This document shows positions 24,342 through 31,941 of a stretch of 64,000 nt of DNA, piece by piece. Position numbers and translations under genes: made by a program. Origin of the DNA: Thermomicrobiales bacterium (GTDB lineage Bacteria; Chloroflexota; Chloroflexia; Thermomicrobiales; UBA6265); NCBI GenBank assembly GCA_019637585.1, contig JAHBVL010000003.1, positions 62,001-126,000 on the forward strand. Reading direction: 5' to 3'. Below the pieces are notes generated by a model. The model was given only the letters and a program-made list of their open reading frames with translations. It ran no database searches and had not been told where the DNA came from. Position 1 is the stretch's first letter; every line of letters starts with the position of its first letter.

Positions 24342-26084
24342 CTAGGCAACAGCTGGTTGGGCCGCCGCCGGAACCCAGAACGAGAACGTCGACCCCTGGC
24401 CGGGCACGCTCGACGCCCAGATCTCCCCACGGTGCGCCTTGATGATGTGCTTGGAGATCGCCAGCCCGAGCCCCGATCCGTCTGACCGTCGCGATCTGTC
24501 CCCTTTGTAGAACCGTTCGAAAATCCTGGACAGCTCTTCCTCGGGAATCCCGGTGCCAGTGTCGCGGACGTCGACCCGCAACCCGTCCCGCTCCGCCCAG
24601 GCGGCAACCACGATCGATCCGCCAACCGGGGTGAACTTGACGGCGTTGTGCAGCAGATTGATCAATACCTGCTCGATGCGGGACTGGTCGACGACGACAA
24701 CCGGAAGGGGTTCCCGGAGTTCGAGCGTGACCGACAGACCCGCGCGCTCGATCTGCGATCGCAGCCGTTCCACCCCGGCATTGATCGCCTCGCCCGCGTG
24801 CACGGGTTTCTTTGTCAGCACCACCCGCCCCGACTGGAGCCGGGCCAGATCGAGCAGCTCGTCCACCAGCGCCGTCAGCCGATCGACCTCGCGGACGATC
24901 TTGCCCAGGAAATCCGTCGCCACCTCCCGATCGTCGAGCGCTCCCGATTCCAGCGTGTCAGCCAGCGCCCGAATCGATGCCAATGGCGTGCGCAGCTCGT
25001 GCGAAACATTTGCCACGAACTCGCGCCGCACCGATTCCAGCTTGCGCAGCTCGGTCACATCACGCAGCACGACGACGCTGTACGCCTGACTCGCCTGGAG
25101 CGGAATCACGGTTGCTTCGATCGACCGGCCCGATCGCACGTAGTCGATGGGAATCGTCGACGGTTCCAGCTCCGCCCGGACCTCGCGCATCTGGTCGAGC
25201 AGGTCGTGATCCCGGATGACGACCGCAACAGGCATCCCGATCCCGGCTCTTCCCTGATTCCCCAGCAGTTCCCGGGCGTAGGCGTTCTCGGCAATGACGA
25301 CTTCATCCTCGTCGACGACGATCACCCCCTCCCGCAGATTCTCGAAGATCAGCTCGAGACGCCGCACCGTGTCTTCCCGGTCGACGGTGAGCTCCGTGAC
25401 CTGCGCGCCGAGCGCGTTGATCGTCGCCACCAGATCGCGAATACCACGAGAGCCGCGCTGCATTTCGACGCTCTGGCGCTGCCCTGTCGCCACCGCCAGC
25501 GCCTGATCTCTCAACGCGACAAAGGGCTTCGAAATGCGACTGGCGACCCACCATCCAGCCAATCCATAGATGGGTACGAGAATGAGCATTCCCGCGAGCG
25601 CCGTTTTCCACAGCGACCGCGCATTGCCGCGCAGCGAGTCCGCATCCGTCGCCGCCAGCAGGGTCAAACCCTCATCTCCGGGTATCGTCTCAGTGCTGAA
25701 CGCCAGTCCATTCTTTTCGACCAGCGTCCGCCGCAGCTGATCTGAGGAGATCACCGGCGGGAAACCAGCCGGAACCGGGTCATCAGACGGAACCGCTGTG
25801 GCAACAACTTCGCCGTTCGGGTCGTAGACGGCCCAGGAATCACCGAAGAGCTCTGCCAGCGAGGTCAGGGCTGTCTGAAGCTCGGTGGCCGTATCGTCGG
25901 CGGCGAGCAGCGTTGCCGCCTGACTGGTTTGCCGGACGAACGCGTGCTTTCGCTCATGGACGGCGTCATCCCGGCCAGCATCGACCAGCAACCAGGCAAA
26001 GGGCAGACTGAGCAGGAGGCACAACAGGGCGAAGGCCAGCGTCACCTGACCGCGAATCGTGTCTGGCAGCAGTGATCTGATCAT
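24342..26084 (-). CDS. Sensor histidine kinase, PhoR/ResE-like
   Basis: This 580-residue kinase has an N-terminal membrane span (about residues 12-34), an extracytoplasmic domain of about 130 residues, a second span near 180-200, a HAMP linker (VASRISKPFVALRDQALAVATG) and a PAS domain (about 245-340). HisKA follows with His362 in VSHELRTPLASI, then a HATPase with INLLHNAVKFTP, DTGTGIPEEEL, FYKGDRSR and GSGLGLAI. It follows its cognate response regulator by 22 nt on the same strand. The domain order matches phosphate-type PhoR kinases, but no pst or pho genes are nearby, so the signal is open. Confidence 0.94.
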   Translation of the reverse strand: MIRSLLPDTIRGQVTLAFALLCLLLSLPFAWLLVDAGRDDAVHERKHAFVRQTSQAATLLAADDTATELQTALTSLAELFGDSWAVYDPNGEVVATAVPSDDPVPAGFPPVISSDQLRRTLVEKNGLAFSTETIPGDEGLTLLAATDADSLRGNARSLWKTALAGMLILVPIYGLAGWWVASRISKPFVALRDQALAVATGQRQSVEMQRGSRGIRDLVATINALGAQVTELTVDREDTVRRLELIFENLREGVIVVDEDEVVIAENAYARELLGNQGRAGIGMPVAVVIRDHDLLDQMREVRAELEPSTIPIDYVRSGRSIEATVIPLQASQAYSVVVLRDVTELRKLESVRREFVANVSHELRTPLASIRALADTLESGALDDREVATDFLGKIVREVDRLTALVDELLDLARLQSGRVVLTKKPVHAGEAINAGVERLRSQIERAGLSVTLELREPLPVVVVDQSRIEQVLINLLHNAVKFTPVGGSIVVAAWAERDGLRVDVRDTGTGIPEEELSRIFERFYKGDRSRRSDGSGLGLAISKHIIKAHRGEIWASSVPGQGSTFSFWVPAAAQPAVA

Positions 26085-26106
26085 CTCTCGACCTGCGTGT
26101 GCCGGT

Positions 26107-26877
26107 TCAACTCGCGTTCAGACGATAGCCATGTCCGCGGACAGTCTCGATGAGGAGCGGCTCGGCTGGAGATCGTTCGAGTTTCTGGCGCAATCCTCGC
26201 ACGTGGACGTCGACCGTCCGGGTGTCGACCACGACCGAGTGCTGCCAGACATCCCGCAAGAGCTGTTCTCGCGACACCGCCACATTCGGACGCCGGGCCA
26301 GATAATCGAGCAGCTCGAACTCGCGATTCTTCAGTTTTGTCTTCTTCCTATCGACGAGCACCGTGCGTGCCGCCTGGTCGATCACGACGCGACCATCATC
26401 GAAGGTGAGGACGCGCAGGTCATCGCTGACTGCTGGCGCCGGTGCGGCCGCTTGTCGGTCGGCTGGCTTCTCCTGCGTCGTGGGAAGACGCCGAAGCTGC
26501 GCCCGCACACGCGCCACCAGTTCGCGCATGACGAATGGTTTGGTCAGGTAGTCGTCGCCGCCGATCTCCAGACCCAAAATCCGGTCGACATCCTCTCCCT
26601 TGGCCGAGAGAAAGAGGATTGGCACGCTGGAATGATGCCGAATCGTGCGGCAGACCTGGATGCCGTCCAGCCCGGGGAGCATCACATCCAGCACAAGCAG
26701 ATCGGGTTGCTCGGCCCGCTGCATCTCCACGGCTTCCAATCCGTCGTAGGCGGCAATCACCCGCCATCCCTCCCGGCGGAGGGAGTAGCTGATGGCGTCG
26801 ACCAGCGCTGGTTCGTCGTCGACGACCAGGATCAGCGGCTCGGAGGTGGATTCAGCGGTCTTGGTGGTTTGCGGCAT
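26107..26877 (-). CDS. OmpR/PhoB-family response regulator
   Basis: This DNA-binding response regulator has a receiver domain with the acidic pair in VVDDEP, phospho-acceptor Asp64 in LLVLDVMLPG and the lysine in YLTKPF. A linker of about 35 residues rich in Ala/Pro/Gln follows, then a winged-helix domain with KLKNREFELLDYLARRPN and the recognition region VVDTRTVDVHVRGLRQKLE ending RGHGYRLN. The start is uncertain: MPQTTKT at 26877 is preferred, while 26913 and 26937 are possible. Still earlier codons lie in the interrupted repeat at 27005. It is the first gene of the two-component operon. Confidence 0.93.
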   Translation of the reverse strand: MPQTTKTAESTSEPLILVVDDEPALVDAISYSLRREGWRVIAAYDGLEAVEMQRAEQPDLLVLDVMLPGLDGIQVCRTIRHHSSVPILFLSAKGEDVDRILGLEIGGDDYLTKPFVMRELVARVRAQLRRLPTTQEKPADRQAAAPAPAVSDDLRVLTFDDGRVVIDQAARTVLVDRKKTKLKNREFELLDYLARRPNVAVSREQLLRDVWQHSVVVDTRTVDVHVRGLRQKLERSPAEPLLIETVRGHGYRLNAS

Positions 26878-27004
26878 CGGCTCTGGATCGTCCCGTCGAC
26901 TCAGCTGGCCCATCGAGTGTCGCACATCACCAATCATAGTTGAGCCGACCGCACTCTTCGTCATTCCGGCGCCTTTTCTTCGCCATTTCTCCCCCACCCC
27001 TTTC

Positions 27005-27201
27005 GTCATTCCGACCGAAGCGTGTGTGTACCGGATACATAGGTAACACTTGTGCGGAGAGATGGGTGACACAGCATTTGCCATGCTTGGGATCCGACGA
27101 GGGTACCGAGGAGGAATCTCTCGTTCGGGCCTGGCCACGCCGCAAATCGCCAACCCGGCCTACCCCAACGAGAGGTCCCTCGACCCGGCTCGGGATGATG
27201 G
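27005..27201. repeat. Diverged copy of the 128 bp hairpin repeat, interrupted by about 85 bp
   Basis: GTCATTCCGACCGAAGCG at 27005-27022 is the start of the repeat's left arm and GAGGAATCTCTCGTTCG at 27111-27127 its end. Between them lie about 85 bp absent from the other copies, containing GGATACATAGGTAACACTT and GAGATGGGTGACACAG. The right arm AACGAGAGGTCCCTCGACCC then GGCTCGGGATGATG is at about 27168-27201. No coding capacity is apparent. Confidence 0.7.
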
Positions 27202-27233
27202 TGTGATTGGGGGTGGAGAATCCCTCACCCCGG

Positions 27234-27259
27234 CCCCGCTCCCGACCGCGGGAGAGGGG
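27234..27259. repeat. C-rich hairpin repeat (second copy)
   Basis: CCCCGCTCCCG-ACCG-CGGGAGAGGGG forms an 11 bp stem with one mismatch, preceded by CCCTCACCCCGG. It is followed by the same CCTATTTCCC-type low-complexity DNA as the copy near 14440. Confidence 0.8.
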
Positions 27260-27306
27260 AGACCGTTTCCATTTCCTATCCCCTATTTCCCATCACCCCA
27301 CTGTGG

Positions 27307-27344
27307 TATAGTCTCCCCTTGCGGGCACTCGTGCCCGGTTTTTC
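27307..27344 (+). promoter_or_regulatory. rplU promoter -10 and leader hairpin with T-tract
   Basis: TATAGT at 27307-27312 is a good -10 hexamer; the -35 is not clear. About 10 nt after it CGGGCAC-TC-GTGCCCG (27322-27337) forms a compact hairpin followed by GTTTTTC. This is a terminator-like structure in the first 30 nt of the transcript, 36 nt before the rplU start. Leader RNAs that control L21 operons are known in other phyla, so an autoregulatory attenuator is plausible but untested here. Confidence 0.5.
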
Positions 27345-27379
27345 ATGTGCGTGTTAGCCCAGGTTAGAAGAGTCCAAGT

Positions 27380-27739
27380 ATGAGCGCCAAAAAGCAGGAT
27401 GCGACTGCCGACGATTCAGCTGGCTCGCGGTACGCCATTGTGGCAACCGGCGGCAAGCAGTATCGCGTCGGTGTCGGAGATGTCATTACCGTCGAGAAAC
27501 TCGATGTCGAGGCAGGATCGTCCGTCACGCTGGACAACGTTCTGTTGATTGGTGGAGACGGCTCGACAACCGTTGGCGCTCCGCTGGTCGATGGCGCATC
27601 GGTTTCCGCTGATGTGGTCGAGAACTTCCGGGGCGAGAAGATCGTCGTCTTCAAGTACAAGCCAAAGAAGCGATACCGCCGCCGCACTGGTCACCGCCAG
27701 GAGCTGACCCGGCTGGCAATCACGGGCATCAACGCCTGA
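27380..27739 (+). CDS. rplU: Ribosomal protein bL21
   Basis: This is large-subunit ribosomal protein L21, which binds 23S rRNA. The conserved core begins at [18 protein letters not shown] and ends with the basic [19 protein letters not shown]. The 119-residue product has a 16-residue N-terminal extension ([16 protein letters not shown]) compared with the typical 103 residues. It is the first gene of rplU-rpmA-rpmE, with rpmA 34 nt downstream, the widespread L21-L27 pairing. Confidence 0.97.
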   Translation: MSAKKQDATADDSAGSRYAIVATGGKQYRVGVGDVITVEKLDVEAGSSVTLDNVLLIGGDGSTTVGAPLVDGASVSADVVENFRGEKIVVFKYKPKKRYRRRTGHRQELTRLAITGINA

Positions 27740-27773
27740 TCATCCGGAACTCCGGCAGGAAGGAAACGCGACC

Positions 27774-28097
27774 ATGGCTCATAAAAAAGGCGTCGGCAGC
27801 TCCCGAAATGGCCGCGATTCCGCGTCCCAGCGGCTGGGCGTGAAGCGGTACGACGGGGAATTCGTCCGGTCTGGCACCATCGTGGTCCGGCAGCGTGGCA
27901 CCCAGTTCTGGGTCGGCAACAACGTCGGCATCGGCAAAGACCACACCATCTACGCCAAGATCGACGGCGTTGTCTGCTTCGAGCAGATCAGCCGGCAGAA
28001 GAAGCGGATTTCGGTCTATCCCGAGGATGTCTATCCCGTGGGTGGGCGTTCGAAAGCGACCGGTTCTCCGGCGCTTGCGGCATCAGCTGCGGACTAG
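27774..28097 (+). CDS. rpmA: Ribosomal protein bL27
   Basis: This is large-subunit protein L27, whose N-terminus reaches the peptidyl-transferase centre. The start [16 protein letters not shown] is exactly the short form beginning AHKKG, so no Prp-type N-terminal cleavage is needed. Conserved [12 protein letters not shown] and [15 protein letters not shown] follow. At 107 residues it is about 20 longer than usual because of an Ala/Ser-rich C-terminal tail. A GGAAGGAAAC ribosome site precedes it. Confidence 0.97.
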   Translation: MAHKKGVGSSRNGRDSASQRLGVKRYDGEFVRSGTIVVRQRGTQFWVGNNVGIGKDHTIYAKIDGVVCFEQISRQKKRISVYPEDVYPVGGRSKATGSPALAASAAD

Positions 28098-28133
28098 TCC
28101 ACAACGGACACAAGAAGAACCATCATCATGACC

Positions 28134-28175
28134 GCTGCGGAACAATCGCAGCATTCGGCCAGTCAATAGCTGGCC
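28134..28175 (+). other. Two small hairpins between rpmA and rpmE
   Basis: GCTGCG/CGCAGC (28134-28139 with 28147-28152) and GGCCAG/CTGGCC (28157-28162 with 28170-28175) are both perfect 6 bp stems with 7 nt loops. They lie side by side and end 22 nt before rpmE. They could be a leader structure for L31, whose leaders are autoregulatory in several phyla. Confidence 0.4.
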
Positions 28176-28197
28176 CTCTCAGGAGTAACAAAAGCCA

Positions 28198-28644
28198 ATG
28201 AAGGCTGGAATCCATCCAAACTACATCGAATCAACGGTCGTCTGCGCGTGCGGCAGCACGTTTGTCACTCGCTCGACCAAACCCAACCTGCGCACCGACC
28301 TGTGCAGCGTCTGCCACCCTTTCTATACCGGTGAGCAGCGCATCGTCGACACCGCGGGTCAGGTCGAGCGGTTCATGAAGAAGATCGAAGCCGCCGGCGG
28401 TGAATCGCGGTCCTCGAAGCGCCAGCAGCGACTGGCCAAGCGCAGTGCCGAGATGGAAGCCGAGCGCGCACGGCAGGCCGAACTCGCTGCTCGCGCCGCC
28501 GCCGAGGAAGAAGCGGCTCGCGCCGCTGCCCGGGCTGCCGCAGCCGAGGAAGAAGCCGCTGCGGGTGCTGACGCCGCCGCCTCCGAAGAAGCCGTTGCAG
28601 AGGTTGCGGCCGAAGCAAACGAGCAGGCCTCCGAAGCCGAGTAA
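28198..28644 (+). CDS. rpmE: Ribosomal protein bL31 with long C-terminal tail
   Basis: The first 72 residues are a complete zinc-binding (C+) L31: [13 protein letters not shown], then [25 protein letters not shown] tail of about 75 residues follows, made of Lys/Arg-Ser then Ala-Glu-Arg helical repeats ([15 protein letters not shown]), ending acidic. Normal bacterial L31 has 66-90 residues, so the tail doubles the protein. The tail is in frame without breaks and ends at a normal TAA before a hairpin, so it appears genuine. L31 bridges the large and small subunits. The tail's role is unknown. Confidence 0.95.
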   Translation: MKAGIHPNYIESTVVCACGSTFVTRSTKPNLRTDLCSVCHPFYTGEQRIVDTAGQVERFMKKIEAAGGESRSSKRQQRLAKRSAEMEAERARQAELAARAAAEEEAARAAARAAAAEEEAAAGADAAASEEAVAEVAAEANEQASEAE

Positions 28645-28675
28645 CCGGCAAAAAGTACGCAGTTCGTCAAGCAAA

Positions 28676-28705
28676 CGCCCCGGGGCGCCTGTTCGGCCCG
28701 GGGCG
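28676..28705 (+). terminator. GC-rich hairpin after rpmE
   Basis: CGCCCCGGG (28676-28684) pairs perfectly with CCCGGGGCG (28697-28705) over a 12 nt loop, 31 nt after the rpmE stop. No T-run follows (ATGCATTTGCC), so it may stabilise the 3' end or depend on another factor. Confidence 0.6.
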
Positions 28706-28764
28706 ATGCATTTGCCATCGGATGGTGACGGCGCCACAGGGCTGAGTCACCCTTCATCTTCCTA

Positions 28765-28921
28765 GTAGTTGCAGACCCCCGTGTCTGCCGACTCTCGCGA
28801 ACACGGCGTCATCCATAGGCTGCGCACGGATCGAATCAGTGATCTGGATCTGCTGCCAGCTTCGCTGCAATGAACCCGCGCCGTTTCCCATGGATGGGCA
28901 GACACGGGGCTCTGCGACTAC
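28765..28921. repeat. GCAGAC-type inverted repeat element (copy 1)
   Basis: GTAGTTGCAGACCCCCGTGT followed by CTGC at 28765-28788 is inverted as GCAGACACGGGGCTCTGCGA followed by CTAC at 28898-28921, enclosing a 109 bp core without coding potential. Each arm is itself a palindrome (GCAGACnCCnGTGTCTGC). A second copy is at 37972-38087. Confidence 0.85.
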
Positions 28922-28973
28922 AGAGCGATCACGGTGTGGGTGCTGGATAGCCAGCGATTCGTCTGATGCGGGT

Positions 28974-29873
28974 CTACTCGCCCACCCGTTCCAGCACCGA
29001 CCGGGCCATCGCGACACTCGCCGCATCGAGCATCTGCCCGTCGAGTTCGACAGCGCCCCGTCCCGCCGCGGCCGCCCGCTCGGTCGCGTTGAGTACGGCC
29101 CTGGCCCGCTCGATCTCGCTCGCGGTTGGCGTGAACGCCAGGTTGACCCCGGCGATCTGGCCGGGGTGGATGCACCATTTGCCATCGTAGCCCAGCGATC
29201 TGGACATGAATGCCGACCGCTCCAGTCCAGCCGGGTCCCTGAAATCGGCGTAGGGTCCATCGATCGCCCAAAGCCCGTTCGCTCTAGCGGCGATGAGGAT
29301 CCGGCTCAACGGATAGTGCCAGCGATGTCCGCCGTACCCTATATCCCAGCGATCCAGAACGCCAATCCCCTCCGCGGGAATGCCAGCCGAGCTGGCGAAA
29401 TCCCCCGGCCCGAAAATCAGCGACTCAAGACGCGTACTGGCAGCGGCGATCGATTCACAGTGGGCCAATCCCTTAGCTGACTCGATCTGAGCACCAAGGC
29501 GCACAGGGCGCCGGCGTCCGACCGCCAATTCCACCTGATCGAGCAATCGCGCCGTCGCGATCACATCGCTGGCTTCGTGCACTTTCGGCAGGATGATCGC
29601 ATCGAGTGCGTCCCCGGTTTGCTCGACCAGCTCGATCAAATCCCGGTAGCTCCACGGCGTGTCGAGCGCGTTGATGCGCACGACACGCCGTTTGCTCCCC
29701 CACGCCTCGTCCTGCAGCGCCGCGGCGACGGTCGCTCGCGCTTCCGCCTTCCGCTCCGGCGTCACCGAGTCCTCGAGATCGAGAAAGATCTCGTCGGCAC
29801 TCGACGCCATCCCCTTGGCGATCATAGCCGGGTTCGAACCCGGCACCGAGAGGATGCTGCGCGGAATTCGCAT
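28974..29873 (-). CDS. HpcH/HpaI aldolase family, CitE-like lyase
   Basis: This 299-residue TIM-barrel enzyme is of the CitE/malyl-CoA lyase branch, which cleaves or forms C-C bonds of acyl-CoA or 2-hydroxy acids with Mg2+. Key segments are RSILSVPGSNP (phosphate/CoA-binding Arg), DLEDSV with the metal-binding acid pair, RINALDTPW, the metal Glu in AQIESAKGL and FGPGDFA with the metal Asp. GYDGKWCIHPGQI near the C-terminus is diagnostic. It overlaps the upstream hydrolase by one base (TGATG). The substrate is unknown; relatives include citramalyl-CoA lyase and (3S)-malyl-CoA thioesterase. Confidence 0.9.
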   Translation of the reverse strand: MRIPRSILSVPGSNPAMIAKGMASSADEIFLDLEDSVTPERKAEARATVAAALQDEAWGSKRRVVRINALDTPWSYRDLIELVEQTGDALDAIILPKVHEASDVIATARLLDQVELAVGRRRPVRLGAQIESAKGLAHCESIAAASTRLESLIFGPGDFASSAGIPAEGIGVLDRWDIGYGGHRWHYPLSRILIAARANGLWAIDGPYADFRDPAGLERSAFMSRSLGYDGKWCIHPGQIAGVNLAFTPTASEIERARAVLNATERAAAAGRGAVELDGQMLDAASVAMARSVLERVGE

Positions 29874-31606
29874 CAGAGCTGGCTCACCACCGGCAACACC
29901 AGCCGCGACGGATGCTCGCTGTCGTGCAGCACGATCTGCGTGGCCACAACCGCATTGGCCATACCCTCGGTCCCAGTCGGATTGCCGGTATTCATGTTGC
30001 GGTCCCATTGCGGAAAGTCGCTGCTGGAGATATCGAGCCGGAAACGGTGACCCGCCGGCACGAGAATGCCGACCGGACCAAGATCGATTCGGTACTGGTA
30101 GACCCTGTTCGGTTCGAGGAGCGTCGGCGACTCAAGGGAGTCCCGGAACTGCGCCCGCACGATCCCTTCCTGCAGATTGACCGAGATTCCATCTTCGTCG
30201 ACGATGCAGAGCCGGGCTGTCCAATCGGTGTCGACCGCTGAGCTCGACGCATACAGCTCCACGTAGGGCTCGCCGATCAGCAGGATGTCCTCTTCGAGCT
30301 CCTCAGAGGTATAGACGAGCACCTGATTCCAGGACTCGCTCTCCTCCTGATCGGCCGGACCCATCGGGGCGACATCGGGGAAGCAGCAGGAATGCCCTCC
30401 CTCGATCTCGTTCGGCACACTGGGGTCATAGGTGTAGATGTCGGCGATCTCGTCTTCGGGACTCTCCTGCGAAAGCCAGCCGTCGCCATACCGGGAGTTC
30501 GCTCGTCCCTGCGAGTGGAGGAAGAGCGACTGCTCCACGACGCCGGGCGGGGGCCAGTCGGCCAGATCGATCCACTGCTCGGCGCCCATCAACCAGATCG
30601 TCACTGGCGATTCGAGAATGTCCGAGGCGATTCCCTTCATGTGCAGATCGAACCAGGCGATTTGCAGATCGTCGACGAATGCCGGCGCCGCCTCGATTGG
30701 ATCGCCATTGACCAACGGCTGCCACGGGATGTGGTACCAGGGGCCGATGACCAGTTTCTGCTTCGCCTTCGCATCGCCGGATCCGGCATTGTCCCGCAGC
30801 CCTTGGTAGTTGCGAACGGTTCCGGTCAGGAAGACATCGTACCAGCCGGCGATGTGCATGGCTGGCACATCGATGCGGCTGTAGTCGCTGTCGATGCTCC
30901 AGCGCTTCCAGTAGTCGTCATAGGTCGAATGCGCCAGCCAGTCGAAGTAGTAGCGGGTGTCCTCACCCTGCAGCGGCGGATAGATGTTGATAGGCAGCAC
31001 CCAATCCCAATCGCGCGACTTGGAGAAAGCCGCTCCCAGCGCACCAGCAGCGGCATCGTCTCCACGCCTCGCCGCGTTGGCAATCCCCAGGCTCATCGCC
31101 CACGACGCCGCGAATCCCAGCGCGAATGCGCCCCGGTTGTAGGTCCAGCCCTCGTAGTACTGCGTGGCCGTCATACCGGGGCAAAGCGCCGCCAGACCCT
31201 TGGGTCGCTCGACCGCGGGGAGGAGCTGGGTGGCGCCGGCGTAGGAGAATCCGTACATCCCCACCTGACCGGTGGTGCCCGGAAGTTGCGCCGCCCATTC
31301 GATCGTCGCCACGCCGTCGCTCGCTTCATTGAGAAACGGGTACCACTCACCTTCGGATCGGTAGCGCCCCCGCACATCCTGTGAAACCACGACATATCCA
31401 TGCCGCGCGTACCACGCCGGGTGGGCATACGTGATGTTTTCACCCTGATTCTTGTCGTACGGAAGCCGGATCAGGATGACGGGAAACGGTCCTTCCCCTG
31501 CTGGCCGGTAGATATCCGAGTAGAGCGTCGTACCGTCGGCCATGGTCAACGGCACATTCCGCTCGACCGTCACACCACCCATACCTGCCAGGGTTTCCAT
31601 CTGCAT
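29873..31606 (-). CDS. CocE/NonD-type alpha/beta hydrolase (X-Pro dipeptidyl-peptidase family)
   Basis: This 577-residue serine hydrolase belongs to the CocE/NonD group, which includes cocaine esterase and glutaryl-7-ACA acylases. The catalytic Ser is in GFSYAG, Asp in GWYDVF and His in GPWYHIPW. The C-terminal jelly-roll domain (X-Pro peptidase C-domain) occupies roughly residues 340-577. Start ATG 31606 follows GGAAGGGA; an upstream TTG would overlap that site. No signal peptide is seen. It precedes and overlaps the CitE-like gene, so the pair may act in one degradative route, for instance hydrolysing an ester or amide to a substrate for the lyase. That link is inference. Confidence 0.9.
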   Translation of the reverse strand: MQMETLAGMGGVTVERNVPLTMADGTTLYSDIYRPAGEGPFPVILIRLPYDKNQGENITYAHPAWYARHGYVVVSQDVRGRYRSEGEWYPFLNEASDGVATIEWAAQLPGTTGQVGMYGFSYAGATQLLPAVERPKGLAALCPGMTATQYYEGWTYNRGAFALGFAASWAMSLGIANAARRGDDAAAGALGAAFSKSRDWDWVLPINIYPPLQGEDTRYYFDWLAHSTYDDYWKRWSIDSDYSRIDVPAMHIAGWYDVFLTGTVRNYQGLRDNAGSGDAKAKQKLVIGPWYHIPWQPLVNGDPIEAAPAFVDDLQIAWFDLHMKGIASDILESPVTIWLMGAEQWIDLADWPPPGVVEQSLFLHSQGRANSRYGDGWLSQESPEDEIADIYTYDPSVPNEIEGGHSCCFPDVAPMGPADQEESESWNQVLVYTSEELEEDILLIGEPYVELYASSSAVDTDWTARLCIVDEDGISVNLQEGIVRAQFRDSLESPTLLEPNRVYQYRIDLGPVGILVPAGHRFRLDISSSDFPQWDRNMNTGNPTGTEGMANAVVATQIVLHDSEHPSRLVLPVVSQL

Positions 31607-31659
31607 TGCATTCCCTTCCAACTGACGTGCTATCCGACTTCGCCGGGGTCCGGCAAAGT

Positions 31660-31705
31660 GTAGTTCGGGCGCCTGTGGCCCGACGCTGGCACCTGTGGCC
31701 CGACG
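31660..31705. repeat. GTAGTTCGGGC-type short repeat (copy 1, with partial second unit)
   Basis: GTAGTTCGGGCGCCTGTGGC then CCGAC at 31660-31684 recurs at 48249-48273 and inverted at 50632-50656. A truncated unit CACCTGTGGCCCGACG follows at 31690-31705, then TTCGGACTTCGGACT, a motif also seen at 38198. The rest of the 335 nt spacer (31607-31941) shows no gene. Confidence 0.75.
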
Positions 31706-31941
31706 CGGACTTCAACCCGCCCGGCTTCGGACTTCGGACTCCAAGCTTCGGACCCCTCCACCCGTCCGTCAGCATACGAGTCCCATCGAATACGGTCAAC
31801 GCGCGAAAAAGAACTGGAACGGCTCCTGCTACGTAGGCAAAGCGGGAGCCAGTCGGTAGAATTGCCTCCGGGGTAATCTCCCCGGGGCAAGAACTGGCGA
31901 TCACTCCAGACTCGTGCAGACCAGGAGCGCCATCCGTCCAC

